Part shown: one piece after another, positions 23,040-33,200 of the stretch | How the letters are laid out: each line of letters opens with the position of its first letter | Position numbering within the stretch: the first letter of the stretch is position 1 | From: CANDYO01 sp964627795 | Lineage (GTDB): Bacteria; Pseudomonadota; Alphaproteobacteria; Rickettsiales; CANDYO01 | Assembly: GCA_964627795.1 (NCBI GenBank) | Contig: CAZVLF010000006.1 | Location: 1 to 64,000, forward strand | Length of the DNA stretch: 64,000 bases | Direction of reading: 5' to 3' | Position numbers and translations under genes: made by a program | The notes under the pieces: generated by a model | Databases searched by the model: none | Told to the model about the DNA's origin: nothing | Seen by the model: only the letters and a program-made list of their open reading frames with translations

Positions 23040-25772
23040 ATGAAAAGCTCTTCTACAATCAAACCTAGAAAATATTTAATTCTTACTTCTTCAGGAGGTG
23101 GTGGGCATATAAATGCTGCTGAAGCAAGAAAAAATGAATTGCTAAAATTAGGAATTGCAGATAATGAAATTGATATTATTGATGTAATGGGCATATATGA
23201 GAAAAGCGCAAATAAAGGTAAAGCCTGGATTCCTACTTATAGTGTTTTAGGGCTTGATCCATTCTTTTCAGGTGAAGCAAATACTAAAAAATGGAATGAA
23301 AGCCAAAAAGAAGGAACTGAAGAAGCAGTCCGAAGACTAGAATATTTAGTAGAAATGCAACCTTTAGCAGAAGCACTCCAAGAAAAGGAAATAAAAAGAA
23401 ATTTATCCCAATATTTAGAAGAAAATGAAGTAAAAGGAGTATTTAATACGCAAGCACTTTCAACTCCAGCAATTTGTCAAGCTATTGTAGAATACAACCA
23501 GAACACTCAAGAAAAACCTCTGTCAATTATCACTACAGTCACTGATCTTATTACCCATAGAGCAGAGCATTTTTTAAACTCTTTAAAAAATTTAACCTCC
23601 AAGCAGCAGGAAGTTTTAGTTATGGAAACTTCTACTGAACCTATGTGTGGACCCGGAGAAAAAAAAGAAGATTTTTTAAAAAAATATGGCATTCCCATGA
23701 GGCTTTTTGTTCCAAAAGCTTCTTTGATAAAGAATGAAGATGAAAGTATTTCAAGAGAAGAAAAAGAAGAATATACACTTCCAGTAAAGGCTGAATACAT
23801 ATCTTTTAATGATAAGAATATAAATCAAATTATTATAAAAGCAGGAGATATAGAGGAGAAAAACTATTTAACCAGTAATTTAAAAGGAGAAGAATTAGAT
23901 TTAGAAATCCAAGCCATTGGAAATGAAAAAGATAAATCTAAAACTGAAACTTATGAGTTAACTATAGATAAATCACCTCATGATAAATTAATTACTATTA
24001 CCATGGGTAGCCAAGGAAGCAATAGTGTTATTGAATATATGGATGAGTTTAAGCAGCAATTACTTGAAAACAAAGATAAGCTTCCGCCCCGGGGAGATAT
24101 ATTTTTATGTATAGCTGCAGGAAAAGCTGGCACTGGTTCACTTTATGAAAAAGTAAAAAGCCATGCTGCTGAAATTATGGATGAAATTCCTATAGAACTG
24201 CGTGATCGAGTAAAAATATTACCGCTTGCATTTCAAGACGCTAAGCATATGGCATCTTTGCTAAATAATAGTGATGTCTTAATAAGCAGATCAGGTGGTA
24301 TGTCTGCAATGGAAGCTAAAGCAACTTATGGACGAAATCCAAAACGCCAAGTATATATTCATTCTGAGGCTAAGCTTAAGTATCCAGAAAATTTCCCTAA
24401 ACATTCTTATGACGCCACTTATGAAGCATTAATGACAGGAACTGTTAAATGGGAAGGTGGAAATGCTGAATATTTATTAAGAGAAGTTGATGCTTCGCTT
24501 GCTAGCCCAGAAACAGTGGATTTTGGTTTTTCCACTCAAATTCATTCTTCAGTTAAAGAAAATTCTTTATTCCACTTTGCCTATGATAATAAATTAAAAA
24601 ATGAAAATTCAGCAAAAATAGAACAATTAATCAGAGAAGGCTCTAATCCAAATTTAAGATTTCCTAGTGGATCTTATCTAATTGATCATTGTCAAGATTT
24701 TCAAACTAAAAGACTATTAGTAAGATATGGTGCCCAAGTAACAGAAAAATGTTTAATTGGCTTGAAGCCAGAAGAAAAAGATGACTTAAATACTGCTTAT
24801 AAAGAATTTAAACTATCTGGTTCACCAAAGATACCTTTTAATGGTAAAATTATTGATAAAGAAAAAGAGCAAAAAGCTTATTCTTATTTGCATCCTTTAG
24901 AGGCTAAAAATCCAATTGAAACAGTAATATTATTTATCGATAAAGCTGGCGATATAATAAGAAATAAATTACTAAAAATGGATTATTTCCATAATGCTCT
25001 TGATGCCACTAGAATGTATTTAAGAACTGATCCAACCGAAAAGAGAAATATCATTAAAAGAATCAGGCAGCTAAGAAATCTTGCTTTTGATGCAATTGTA
25101 TTTACAGCCAAGCAACCTGTAAATATGGTTACTAAACCCATTGCTTTAGCGACTAATCTAGTTAAAACTGGATTAATTGGTCTTAGCATGGTTTATAACA
25201 AAGCTAAAGGAGAAAAAACTAATATTTCTAGTTATGCAGAATTTAAAAAAAGCGGTAAGAAAGCACTCCATGATTTAAAAGACTCTTTAATTGCTTGGGG
25301 AACTGCTGCCCTTGTTTTTTCTGGTTTTGGTGCTCCAGTTGCATTTACAATAGGTGGATTTTCTGCTTCAATTAGTTTAGGTACTGCTCATTTTGGAGCA
25401 GCAAATACAGTAGTTTCAGCTTTAAATACAAAATTAGTTGAAGCTTTAGCATTTTCTCAAACTCCTGCCGCTCAGGCAGTTATGACCGCTGAAGGCATAG
25501 CTGAATGGGGAATTATCAGACCATATATGTATTTAGCCATGGATCCTAAAAATTTATTTTATGAAGCTTCAACAAAAGGTGCTGTTAAGCTTAATTCTTT
25601 AGGAAAAAGAGTGCAAGAATTACATAAAAAATCAACTAATCCGGAGATTAGTATTGAAGTTAGACGTCAAGCAAAAGAGGAAATGGATAAAATCATAAAT
25701 AAGCAGAAAGTACAAAAAGTTGTAGCACCTATTATAAGTAAAGCCAGCACTCCATTTAGAAATCGGCAATAA
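23040..25772 (+). CDS. GT28/MGDG-synthase-like glycosyltransferase with ankyrin-like and hydrophobic C-terminal regions, 910 aa
   Basis: Residues about 10-175 look like the N-terminal Rossmann half of GT-B enzymes of the MGDG-synthase/processive diacylglycerol glucosyltransferase type (YLILTSSGGGGHINAAEA, IDIIDVMG, FNTQALSTPAICQAIVEYN). Residues about 315-450 carry the donor-binding half (ITITMGSQGSNSVIEYM, VKILPLAFQDAKHMASLL, LISRSGGMSAMEAKATYG near 417). Residues about 515-575 resemble an ankyrin pair (KIEQLIREGSNPNLRFPSG, TKRLLVRYGAQVTEK). A hydrophobic stretch at about 755-805 could insert into membranes. It has no signal peptide. The family transfers sugar to lipid; the acceptor here is unknown. 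TTGACA at 22980 could be a -35 element. The extra modules suggest a specialised, possibly secreted, enzyme. Confidence 0.7.
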   Translation: MKSSSTIKPRKYLILTSSGGGGHINAAEARKNELLKLGIADNEIDIIDVMGIYEKSANKGKAWIPTYSVLGLDPFFSGEANTKKWNESQKEGTEEAVRRLEYLVEMQPLAEALQEKEIKRNLSQYLEENEVKGVFNTQALSTPAICQAIVEYNQNTQEKPLSIITTVTDLITHRAEHFLNSLKNLTSKQQEVLVMETSTEPMCGPGEKKEDFLKKYGIPMRLFVPKASLIKNEDESISREEKEEYTLPVKAEYISFNDKNINQIIIKAGDIEEKNYLTSNLKGEELDLEIQAIGNEKDKSKTETYELTIDKSPHDKLITITMGSQGSNSVIEYMDEFKQQLLENKDKLPPRGDIFLCIAAGKAGTGSLYEKVKSHAAEIMDEIPIELRDRVKILPLAFQDAKHMASLLNNSDVLISRSGGMSAMEAKATYGRNPKRQVYIHSEAKLKYPENFPKHSYDATYEALMTGTVKWEGGNAEYLLREVDASLASPETVDFGFSTQIHSSVKENSLFHFAYDNKLKNENSAKIEQLIREGSNPNLRFPSGSYLIDHCQDFQTKRLLVRYGAQVTEKCLIGLKPEEKDDLNTAYKEFKLSGSPKIPFNGKIIDKEKEQKAYSYLHPLEAKNPIETVILFIDKAGDIIRNKLLKMDYFHNALDATRMYLRTDPTEKRNIIKRIRQLRNLAFDAIVFTAKQPVNMVTKPIALATNLVKTGLIGLSMVYNKAKGEKTNISSYAEFKKSGKKALHDLKDSLIAWGTAALVFSGFGAPVAFTIGGFSASISLGTAHFGAANTVVSALNTKLVEALAFSQTPAAQAVMTAEGIAEWGIIRPYMYLAMDPKNLFYEASTKGAVKLNSLGKRVQELHKKSTNPEISIEVRRQAKEEMDKIINKQKVQKVVAPIISKASTPFRNRQ

Positions 25773-25821
25773 TTTAAAGACTAGATTAAGCTGGCAATAT
25801 TTTATAAAGAGCAATCATAAA

Positions 25822-27297
25822 TTATTGATTAGAGCTATATTTATATAAAGCTTTTTTAAAAAACTTTTCTAGTAAAATTATAGCCACCATTAGTGCAACA
25901 ACCATCCAGCTATTATATTTTCTATAGGGTGTTTTAACTTTTAAGTAACCTGGAAGTTGCTGCTCAATAATTCCTTGAGTTAAAAGGGGTATTGAATAAT
26001 TAATCTTGCCAAAACTATCAATTATTGCTGATACCCCAGTTAAAGCAGACCTTGCCATTGGAACTCCTTGTTCAATTGCTCTTACCCTGCTCATAGAAAG
26101 ATGCTGAAGCGGACCTATACTTTTTCCAAACCAACCATCATTAGTAATATTTACCATCCAAGTAAAATCATTTTTTGAAGAATCGGTAAAAGTAGCTTCA
26201 TAGCAAATTCTTGCTAAAAAAGGAATTTTAGATTTAATAACTGGATCATTATCACCTTCGCTAAAATCTTTTTCTCCTGGAGTAATTTTATTTATAAATG
26301 GAAAAATTTTTCTTAGATTAAATGGAATATACTCACCAAAAGGAACTAAATGTATTTTATCATAAAAATTATTTATTTTTCCTTGCTGGTCAACAATAAA
26401 CATAGTATTCCAAGCTTCGTCTTTGTAACTATTAAACCTTATTCCACTAAAAATTAACTCTCCATTATTAGGCACAGCATCTTTAATTAAATCAAGCAAA
26501 ACTTGATCAACTGTGAATTCATTAATTCCTTCCGGCCAAATCACATAATCAACTTTATTTTCGCTCTTACTTAACTTTATTTGCTCAATTAAGTTTTTAT
26601 AACGGTTCCTTATCCTGCTATATATATTACTATCTATATTTGGTTGAATTATCCTAACTTTTAGATCTTGATAAACTACTTCCTTATTAAGGTGGCTGGC
26701 TCCATAGATAGCACAAAATAAAAAACTTAGGCAAGAAATAACAATTAATTCCAAATTTTTCACTTTTTTTGTAAAAAATGCTTTTATCATTTCTGCAATA
26801 GCATCAGCCCAAATAAAAGTTAGAAAACTTATTCCCCAAATACCGAAAATGGAAGCATTTTGAATTATAATTGATTCAGACCATATATATCCTAAAGCAA
26901 GCCATGAAAATTTAGGAGGTAAGGCACTACGACAAAATTCAATTGCCATCCATAAAATTGCTGGAAGTAAAATACTACTTTTAAAATTAAATTTTTCTAT
27001 AAGAAATCCAAATAAAGCAAAATATAAACCTATAGCAACAGGCATAAAAATTAAACTAATTGGAACCAACCATAATAAAGTATCGCCATAAGTATATAAA
27101 GATTCAGCAAACCAATGAACACTGTAAACTGCATACCCATATCCAAAACAAAAGGAAAATAATGCTTTTTTCTTGGTGATTTGATTAAGAAAATAAATAA
27201 ATAAGGCAAATGCCAAAATAGCTGACCAAATAAAATTATAAGGTGGTTGCCCAAATGAAGAAATTAATCCTAATATGAAAGAAATTAAGTAAATCAT
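25822..27297 (-). CDS. lnt: Apolipoprotein N-acyltransferase
   Basis: The 491-residue protein has about six N-terminal membrane helices followed by a periplasmic nitrilase domain with the catalytic triad visible as Glu in VIWPEGINEF, Lys in DKIHLVPFGEYIPF and Cys in ARICYEATF, and a final membrane helix near residue 465. It transfers a fatty acid from phospholipid to the N-terminal Cys of apolipoproteins in the inner membrane. It would complete maturation of the lipoproteins encoded at 52785-54099. Its ATG overlaps the stop of the upstream LysE gene by one base (TAATG), so the pair is translationally coupled. Confidence 0.93.
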   Translation of the reverse strand: MIYLISFILGLISSFGQPPYNFIWSAILAFALFIYFLNQITKKKALFSFCFGYGYAVYSVHWFAESLYTYGDTLLWLVPISLIFMPVAIGLYFALFGFLIEKFNFKSSILLPAILWMAIEFCRSALPPKFSWLALGYIWSESIIIQNASIFGIWGISFLTFIWADAIAEMIKAFFTKKVKNLELIVISCLSFLFCAIYGASHLNKEVVYQDLKVRIIQPNIDSNIYSRIRNRYKNLIEQIKLSKSENKVDYVIWPEGINEFTVDQVLLDLIKDAVPNNGELIFSGIRFNSYKDEAWNTMFIVDQQGKINNFYDKIHLVPFGEYIPFNLRKIFPFINKITPGEKDFSEGDNDPVIKSKIPFLARICYEATFTDSSKNDFTWMVNITNDGWFGKSIGPLQHLSMSRVRAIEQGVPMARSALTGVSAIIDSFGKINYSIPLLTQGIIEQQLPGYLKVKTPYRKYNSWMVVALMVAIILLEKFFKKALYKYSSNQ

Positions 27298-27911
27298 TAT
27301 TCAGACAAAATAAGTGAAATAGCAATTGAGAACATAACAAAACCAATAATAAGATCTAGTATTTTCCATGAAATTTCTTTTTTAAATAAATTACTCAAGC
27401 AGCCTGCTCCATAAGATAAACTAAAAAACCATATAAAAGAAGCTAACATTGCTCCTAAACTAAATGCCATTCTTCCCTCAGCTGAAATATTTGAAGCTAT
27501 ACTAGCCATAACTACAAAATTATCCAAATATGTATGAGGGTTACATAATGTAACAAAAAGAATTTTTCCTACTATTTTCTTTATGCTAGTACTAGTTGCT
27601 TGATCCTCAATAACAATAGAATGATTTTTAGTCGAAGATATAAAAGATTTTACTCCATAACCAAGCAAAAATATTATTCCACCAATTTTAAAAAGTTGTT
27701 CTATGAGATGATTCTTAAATAGAAAAGTACCAACCCCATTAACTGCCATAAAAATTAAAATTGCATCTAGAATAGAGCAAGTTATAGCAATAAGAAAAAG
27801 ATGTCTCTTTATCAGCGCTTGTTTTAAAACAAAAGCATTTTGCATTCCAATAGCTATTATTAGCCCAAAACCTACACCCAGTCCTTTAATAAGAGAATCA
27901 AAAAAAAACAT
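27297..27911 (-). CDS. LysE/ArgO-family amino-acid exporter
   Basis: The 204-residue, six-helix protein matches LysE/ArgO: IKGLGVGFGLIIAIGMQNAFVLKQALI at the start, AITCSILDAILIFMAVNGVG, TLCNPHTYLDNFVVM and a C-terminal WKILDLIIGFVMFSIAISL. It exports basic amino acids such as arginine or lysine in free-living bacteria. In an intracellular organism it may balance uptake by scavenging permeases. It is the first gene of the lysE-lnt pair. 115 bases separate it from the IS6 element upstream. Confidence 0.85.
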   Translation of the reverse strand: MFFFDSLIKGLGVGFGLIIAIGMQNAFVLKQALIKRHLFLIAITCSILDAILIFMAVNGVGTFLFKNHLIEQLFKIGGIIFLLGYGVKSFISSTKNHSIVIEDQATSTSIKKIVGKILFVTLCNPHTYLDNFVVMASIASNISAEGRMAFSLGAMLASFIWFFSLSYGAGCLSNLFKKEISWKILDLIIGFVMFSIAISLILSE

Positions 27912-28026
27912 CAGCTAAAATCAATAAGAATAACAATTTATAATAACTGATTAATTTTTCAAAAACAAGTTTTGACACAATAAAGATAATTTGCAATTTT
28001 ATATTTTTTAAAATATCTCCTTAAAA

Positions 28027-28863
28027 GGCGCTGTTGCAAATAAAAAAATAGGTTAAATTGTTACTAAGAAAATTATCATTTTTTCTTAAAAAGCCAATAG
28101 GTTATCTGTAATAATTCTAATTTCACCCTGAATACCTTGTCCATATTTCCAAACATCAAATCTTCCTTTTTTAAACATTCGCATTATCTCAAATCCTTTA
28201 ATAGTGGCAGAGGCTGTTTTCATTGACTTGAAGCCTAGAGTAGGATTTATTAAACGCTTGAGTTTTCCATGATCAGACTCAATAATATTATTCAAATACT
28301 TGATCTGCCTATGTTCTAAGTTAGGATAGCATTGACCTTCGGCTTTTAATTCAGTGATTGCCTTACCGTAAGTAGGGTTCTTATCAGTATTAATACTCTT
28401 TGGATGTGAGTATTTTGGTATAGACTTTAAAGCTTTGCTTAAAAATCGCTTAGCTGCCTTAGTATCTCTCTTTGAAGAAAGATAAAAGTCAATCGTATTG
28501 CCAGACTTATCTAATGCTCTATAAAGATATGTCCATTTACCTTTTACTTTGATATAGGTTTCATCAACCCTCCAACTCTCACCAAGTTTAGGTTTCCAGT
28601 ACCATTTTAATTTATCCAAAATCTTAGGTGCATAATACTGGACCCATCGATAAATAGTGGAATGGTCTACTTCAACTCCTCTCTCCATCAACATCTCTTC
28701 TAAATCACGATAACTAATACCATATTTGCAGTACCAGCGAACAGCCCAAATTATAATATCATATTTGAAATGACGATGCTTGAAGATATTCATAATTCAC
28801 CTACTTAGATTTAAGTTGATAAATCATATTTTATAAATTTTCTATATTATTTGCAACAGCGCC
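28027..28863 (-). mobile_element. IS6-family insertion sequence, 837 bp, apparently complete
   Basis: Perfect 17-base terminal inverted repeats, GGCGCTGTTGCAAATAA at 28027-28043 and its complement at 28847-28863, bound one transposase gene. The GGCxCTGTTGCAAA end is characteristic of the IS6 family. The eight bases outside the left end (CCTTAAAA) and right end (ATATTTTC) differ, so there is no target duplication. It sits seven bases beyond the miaB stop. Confidence 0.92.
28086..28793 (-). CDS. IS6-family DDE transposase, 235 aa
   Basis: The protein has the IS6 layout: an N-terminal helix-turn-helix region (YGISYRDLEEMLMERGVEVDHSTIYRW) and a DDE catalytic domain with SWRVDETYIKVKGKWTYLYRA (first Asp), NTDKNPTYGKAI (second Asp) and NNIIESDHGKLKRL (Glu). 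All three acidic residues are present and the length is normal for the family, so the enzyme may be active. It mobilises the element by replicative transposition. Confidence 0.93.
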   Translation of the reverse strand: MNIFKHRHFKYDIIIWAVRWYCKYGISYRDLEEMLMERGVEVDHSTIYRWVQYYAPKILDKLKWYWKPKLGESWRVDETYIKVKGKWTYLYRALDKSGNTIDFYLSSKRDTKAAKRFLSKALKSIPKYSHPKSINTDKNPTYGKAITELKAEGQCYPNLEHRQIKYLNNIIESDHGKLKRLINPTLGFKSMKTASATIKGFEIMRMFKKGRFDVWKYGQGIQGEIRIITDNLLAF

Positions 28864-28870
28864 ATATTTT

Positions 28871-30217
28871 CTAGTTTAAAATTTCTCCGCTTAGTGTATT
28901 TCCACTAACTACGTTAACTTTTACTGGTAGAATTTTACCAAACATAGATTCATCACCAATAGCACATACTGCTTGCGCATACTCATTTTTACCAAGGATT
29001 TGTCCGGGATATTTTCCTTTTTTCTCAAATAGCACATTGCATACCTTGCCAACACTTTCTTGATTAATTTCGTCTTGCTGCTGAACTAAAAGAGCTTGTA
29101 ACCTTGCTAATCTTTCTGATTTAACTTCTTCTGGAACTTGGTTTTCCAATACTGCAGCAGGAGTCCCAGGTCTAATACTATACTTAAAAGAATATGCAAG
29201 AGCAAATCTCACTTTTCTGACCAATTCCATGGTGTCTTCGAAATCTTCATCTGTTTCCCCTGGATAACCCACAATAAAATCTGAAGAAAATAGCATATCA
29301 GGTTTTGCCTTTCTATATTGAGCAATAATATTCAAATATTTTTCTGCTGTATGTTTTCTATTCATCGCTTTTAATATTCTATTTGAACCACTTTGCACGG
29401 GTAAATGTAAGAAAGGCATCAGTTTTTCTTCTGTGCCATGTAATTTTGCTAAATCTTCAAACATATCATTAGGATGCGAAGTTGTGTAACGGATTCTTTT
29501 TAAGCCAGGTATTTTTGCTAAATGTTCAATTAACTGAGAGATATTTATTTCTTTTCCCTCATGATCTAAACCATGATAAGCACTAACATTTTGTCCAAGA
29601 AGGCTAATTTCTATTGCTCCTTGTTCTACTAATAATAATGCTTCTCTATATATTTCTACTAAATTTCTTGAATATTCAGCTCCTCTTGTATAAGGAACAC
29701 AACAGAATTTACAAAATTTATCACACCCTTCCTGGATAGTTAAAAAAGCAGTATAACCATCAATTTTTTGACTATCAGGTAAAGAGTCAAACTTAGAAAC
29801 AAGAGGAAAATCTAGATCAAGAGCAATTTTCTTTTCTCTTGAAACTTTAGCTATTAACTCTGGAAGATTATGATATGTTTGTGGACCAACTACCACGTCA
29901 ACATAAGGAGCTCGAGTAAATATTTCATCACCTTCTGCTTGGCTAACACAACCTGCAACAACAATAATCATCTCATTTCCAGAAGCTTTACGCTTTTCTT
30001 TCAATTTTTTTATAGTACCAAGCTCTGAATATACTTTTTCTGCGGCTTTTTCTCTAATATGGCAGGTATTAAGAATAACTAAATCAGCTTCAGGTAAATT
30101 TTCAGTTTCTGTATAACCAAATACTCTTAATAGATCTAACATTTTGTTAGAATCATAAACATTCATCTGGCAGCCATAGGTTTTTATATATATTTTTTTT
30201 GTTGGTTGTTTTTGCAT
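28871..30217 (-). CDS. miaB: tRNA-2-methylthio-N6-dimethylallyladenosine synthase MiaB
   Basis: The 448-residue protein has the N-terminal MTTase domain (IKTYGCQMNVYDSNKM, with further cluster Cys in NTCHIREKA and AGCVSQ), the radical-SAM motif CDKFCKFCCVPYTRG near residue 168 and a C-terminal TRAM domain. It adds methylthio to position 37 of tRNAs already carrying i6A. All six Cys ligands of the two 4Fe-4S clusters are visible. The IS6 element inserted just past its stop left the C terminus intact. Confidence 0.95.
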   Translation of the reverse strand: MQKQPTKKIYIKTYGCQMNVYDSNKMLDLLRVFGYTETENLPEADLVILNTCHIREKAAEKVYSELGTIKKLKEKRKASGNEMIIVVAGCVSQAEGDEIFTRAPYVDVVVGPQTYHNLPELIAKVSREKKIALDLDFPLVSKFDSLPDSQKIDGYTAFLTIQEGCDKFCKFCCVPYTRGAEYSRNLVEIYREALLLVEQGAIEISLLGQNVSAYHGLDHEGKEINISQLIEHLAKIPGLKRIRYTTSHPNDMFEDLAKLHGTEEKLMPFLHLPVQSGSNRILKAMNRKHTAEKYLNIIAQYRKAKPDMLFSSDFIVGYPGETDEDFEDTMELVRKVRFALAYSFKYSIRPGTPAAVLENQVPEEVKSERLARLQALLVQQQDEINQESVGKVCNVLFEKKGKYPGQILGKNEYAQAVCAIGDESMFGKILPVKVNVVSGNTLSGEILN

Positions 30218-30288
30218 AAATAATAAAAATTTAAGATAAAATAATGATGAAAACTAGCAAATTTAATAAGAAAACTCAAGAAAAATTT

Positions 30289-33200
30289 CTATCTGATATT
30301 TTGTTTAGATGAGGTTTTAGCTCTTGCAGAATAAATTGCCGATGCCTGAACATTGCTAGATAAACTTTGGCCCGATTGCAAAAATTCCTTCATTTTATTA
30401 ACATTTGGAGAAGAATTGCGGTCTTTTATAGCACTTTCTAGCACTTTATTTTGATTGTCAAACATACCTCTGCTGGGAGCAGCTTTTTTAGCAGATTCTA
30501 ATTCTTCTTTAGAAAATTTTCCCTTTTCAATTAATGCTTCAACAACTTTACTTCCAGCTCCTTTAGAAATAGCATATTCAAGTATACTAACTTGTCTTCC
30601 TTTATCTTCAATCTTTCTAGATAACTCTTCTTTAGGAGATTTTTTTATTAACTCTACTATTTCTAATTTTTGTTCATGATGATTTTTTGCTTTTGGATTA
30701 AATTTATCAATTGCATCAATAACTGATTTTAATCCTACTGTACTTGATTGTTGGCTTTCTATAGGAACTGCAACAGTAACATTTCTATCAACAGGTCTTG
30801 CATCTGCAACAGTTATGGATGCTCTACTTGTACTTTCAATTGGCTTAGCAAGTGGAATTGAAATATCCTGCGTATTTTGTGACGCAGATTTTTTTTCAGA
30901 TAGTGAATCTCTAGTTTGTACGATTTCTTTTTTTGTTAAAGTAGAAGCCTGTTGCACTTCATTGCTTTTTAATACTTGTTGAGTTTTTTGCAAATCACTA
31001 TCTTTTCCTACTTCAGGAGCCGCTTTCTTATATGCTTTTTCTAATGCTGCAACTGTATTTCTTCTTTGGCTATATTCTAGTTTATCACTATTCTTAGCAG
31101 CTTCCATTGCTTTTTTAATAGTGTCTTTCGTAAAATCTCCTTTTTCAACCAATGCTTCGGTAACTTTACTCCCTGCTCTTTTTGCAGCATATTCAAGCAA
31201 ACTTACCTCTTTTCCTCCATCATTAACTTTCAATGCTAAAGTTTCCTTGGAACTATTGCGGATATCTTCTATTAAATTATTCTTCTTTGCATTATCTTTT
31301 GATTTAATATCATTTATTTTCTCAATTAATTTATTTAAATCTTCTTGAGGCTTAGAAATAGTAGACTCTTGCGTAGTTGCTTTATTTGACAATGTTTCTT
31401 TTTTTGAAGTAATCGGCTGATCTTGACGAATTTCTTCATTTCTTGTCACCTGCTGAGGTTTTTGCAAGCCCTCTTCTTTTGCTACCTCAGGTGTAGCTTT
31501 CTTGTATGCTTTTTCTAATACTACAACTGTATTTTTTCTCTGGCTATTTTCTAATTTATCACTATTCTTAGCAGCCTCCATTGCTTTTGAAATAACATCT
31601 TTTGTAAAATCTCCTTTTTCAAGCAATGCCTCAGTAACTTTACTCCCTGCTCTTTTTGCAGCATATTCAAGCAAACTCACCTCTTTTCCTCCATCACTAA
31701 CCTTTAATGATAGAGTATCCTTAGAACAATTACGTATATCTTCTATTAAATTATTCTTTCTTGTATGATCCCTTGATTTAATATTATCTATTTTCTCAAC
31801 TAATTTATTTAACTCTTCTTGAGGAGTATTTTTTCCTACTTCAATAGATTGCGCATTCTTAGGGTTTACTTGACTTGGCTCCTCTTGAACCTTATTCTTC
31901 TTACCTATTATTGTGTCAAAAAAAGCGCCTACAAAACTCCTTTTCTCTTCTTCTTTATTTACTACTGCTTCTTTGAGTTTTTTAGCCGTTCTTGCTTTTT
32001 CTTTTTCAGCTAAATCTATTTCTATATGTTTTTGGCGAGTTTCAGATATTTGTTTATCACTATTAGTCCATTTTTCACTAAGATCTTTATAGGCTTCATA
32101 ATATGACTTATTACCTCCCATTAAATATTCTGATGCTAATTTTGCTCCTGTACTTAAGTTTCTTGAAATTTTACCAAGAGTAGTGTTAGGCTTAACAGTT
32201 TTTTCATTGGTGTAAAGAGGATTTTTTGCTTTTAATTCTTCATAAACATCACTTCTAACTTTAATGTATTCATTAATTATTTCTTGATGAGCCTTCTCTC
32301 TTTCTTTTGATCCCTCTGTATGCTTTTTATATTCTAATAGATTCTTTTTAAAATTTTCGCTTTCAGCTAATTTATTTAAAGCCTCAGCATTAGCTCTTGC
32401 TTTCATGGCTTCATTTGCAAGATCATATTTTCTTGAGTATTCAGGCTCTTTAATTTGAACTTCTTCCATTCCGAATACATTTTTTCTTATTGCGTTAAAA
32501 GTTGCATTTGCCTGTTTCTCAACATATGAGTAATGTTCTAGATCGGCTTTTGGCAATCCTAATTTTATTCTAACTGCATTAAATGCTTTGTTAGTTAATC
32601 TTCTGTATGAAGCATAATCTTCCTTTTCTTTTTGAACCTTATAATTTGGCCCTTCTTTCCTTAAATCAGAAATTCTATCATCTATAATAGTTTTTGCTTG
32701 ATCATTTGAAATTTCAGACGTAACACCTGCAAGACAATTTATGGTTAACCTAGCTAAATTTATTGCCACAGTATGAGGAGAAGCAGAAACCAAAGCACCA
32801 CTATTAATAAGATTAGATGCCATAGTTTCTGCCATGCTTAAACCTAAATTTTTACCAGTAGTAGTAATTAATTTCTCTGCTGTAATGCCAATTGCTTTTT
32901 CTTCAGGCAAAGTATTTTGCTTTGCTTTTTCATATTTCAAACCAATGATTTGCCCAATTTCTTTAGAATTTATTCCTGTAGATACCTGAAGTTCTTTAAG
33001 CTTATAATTGCTCATTTCTTTAGCATGTACATAATCTTGTAAATGCATCATTTCATCAATTTTAACTTCTACAGCATTATTTTTTGATGAACCTCTTGCG
33101 ACATCAACTGCAATTAAAGAAGCTGCTGCTGCAAACCCAGCAGGACCACCCACCATAGTTCCTGCAGCTAGGGGAATAACTATTGATGCTGCAGCTGAGG

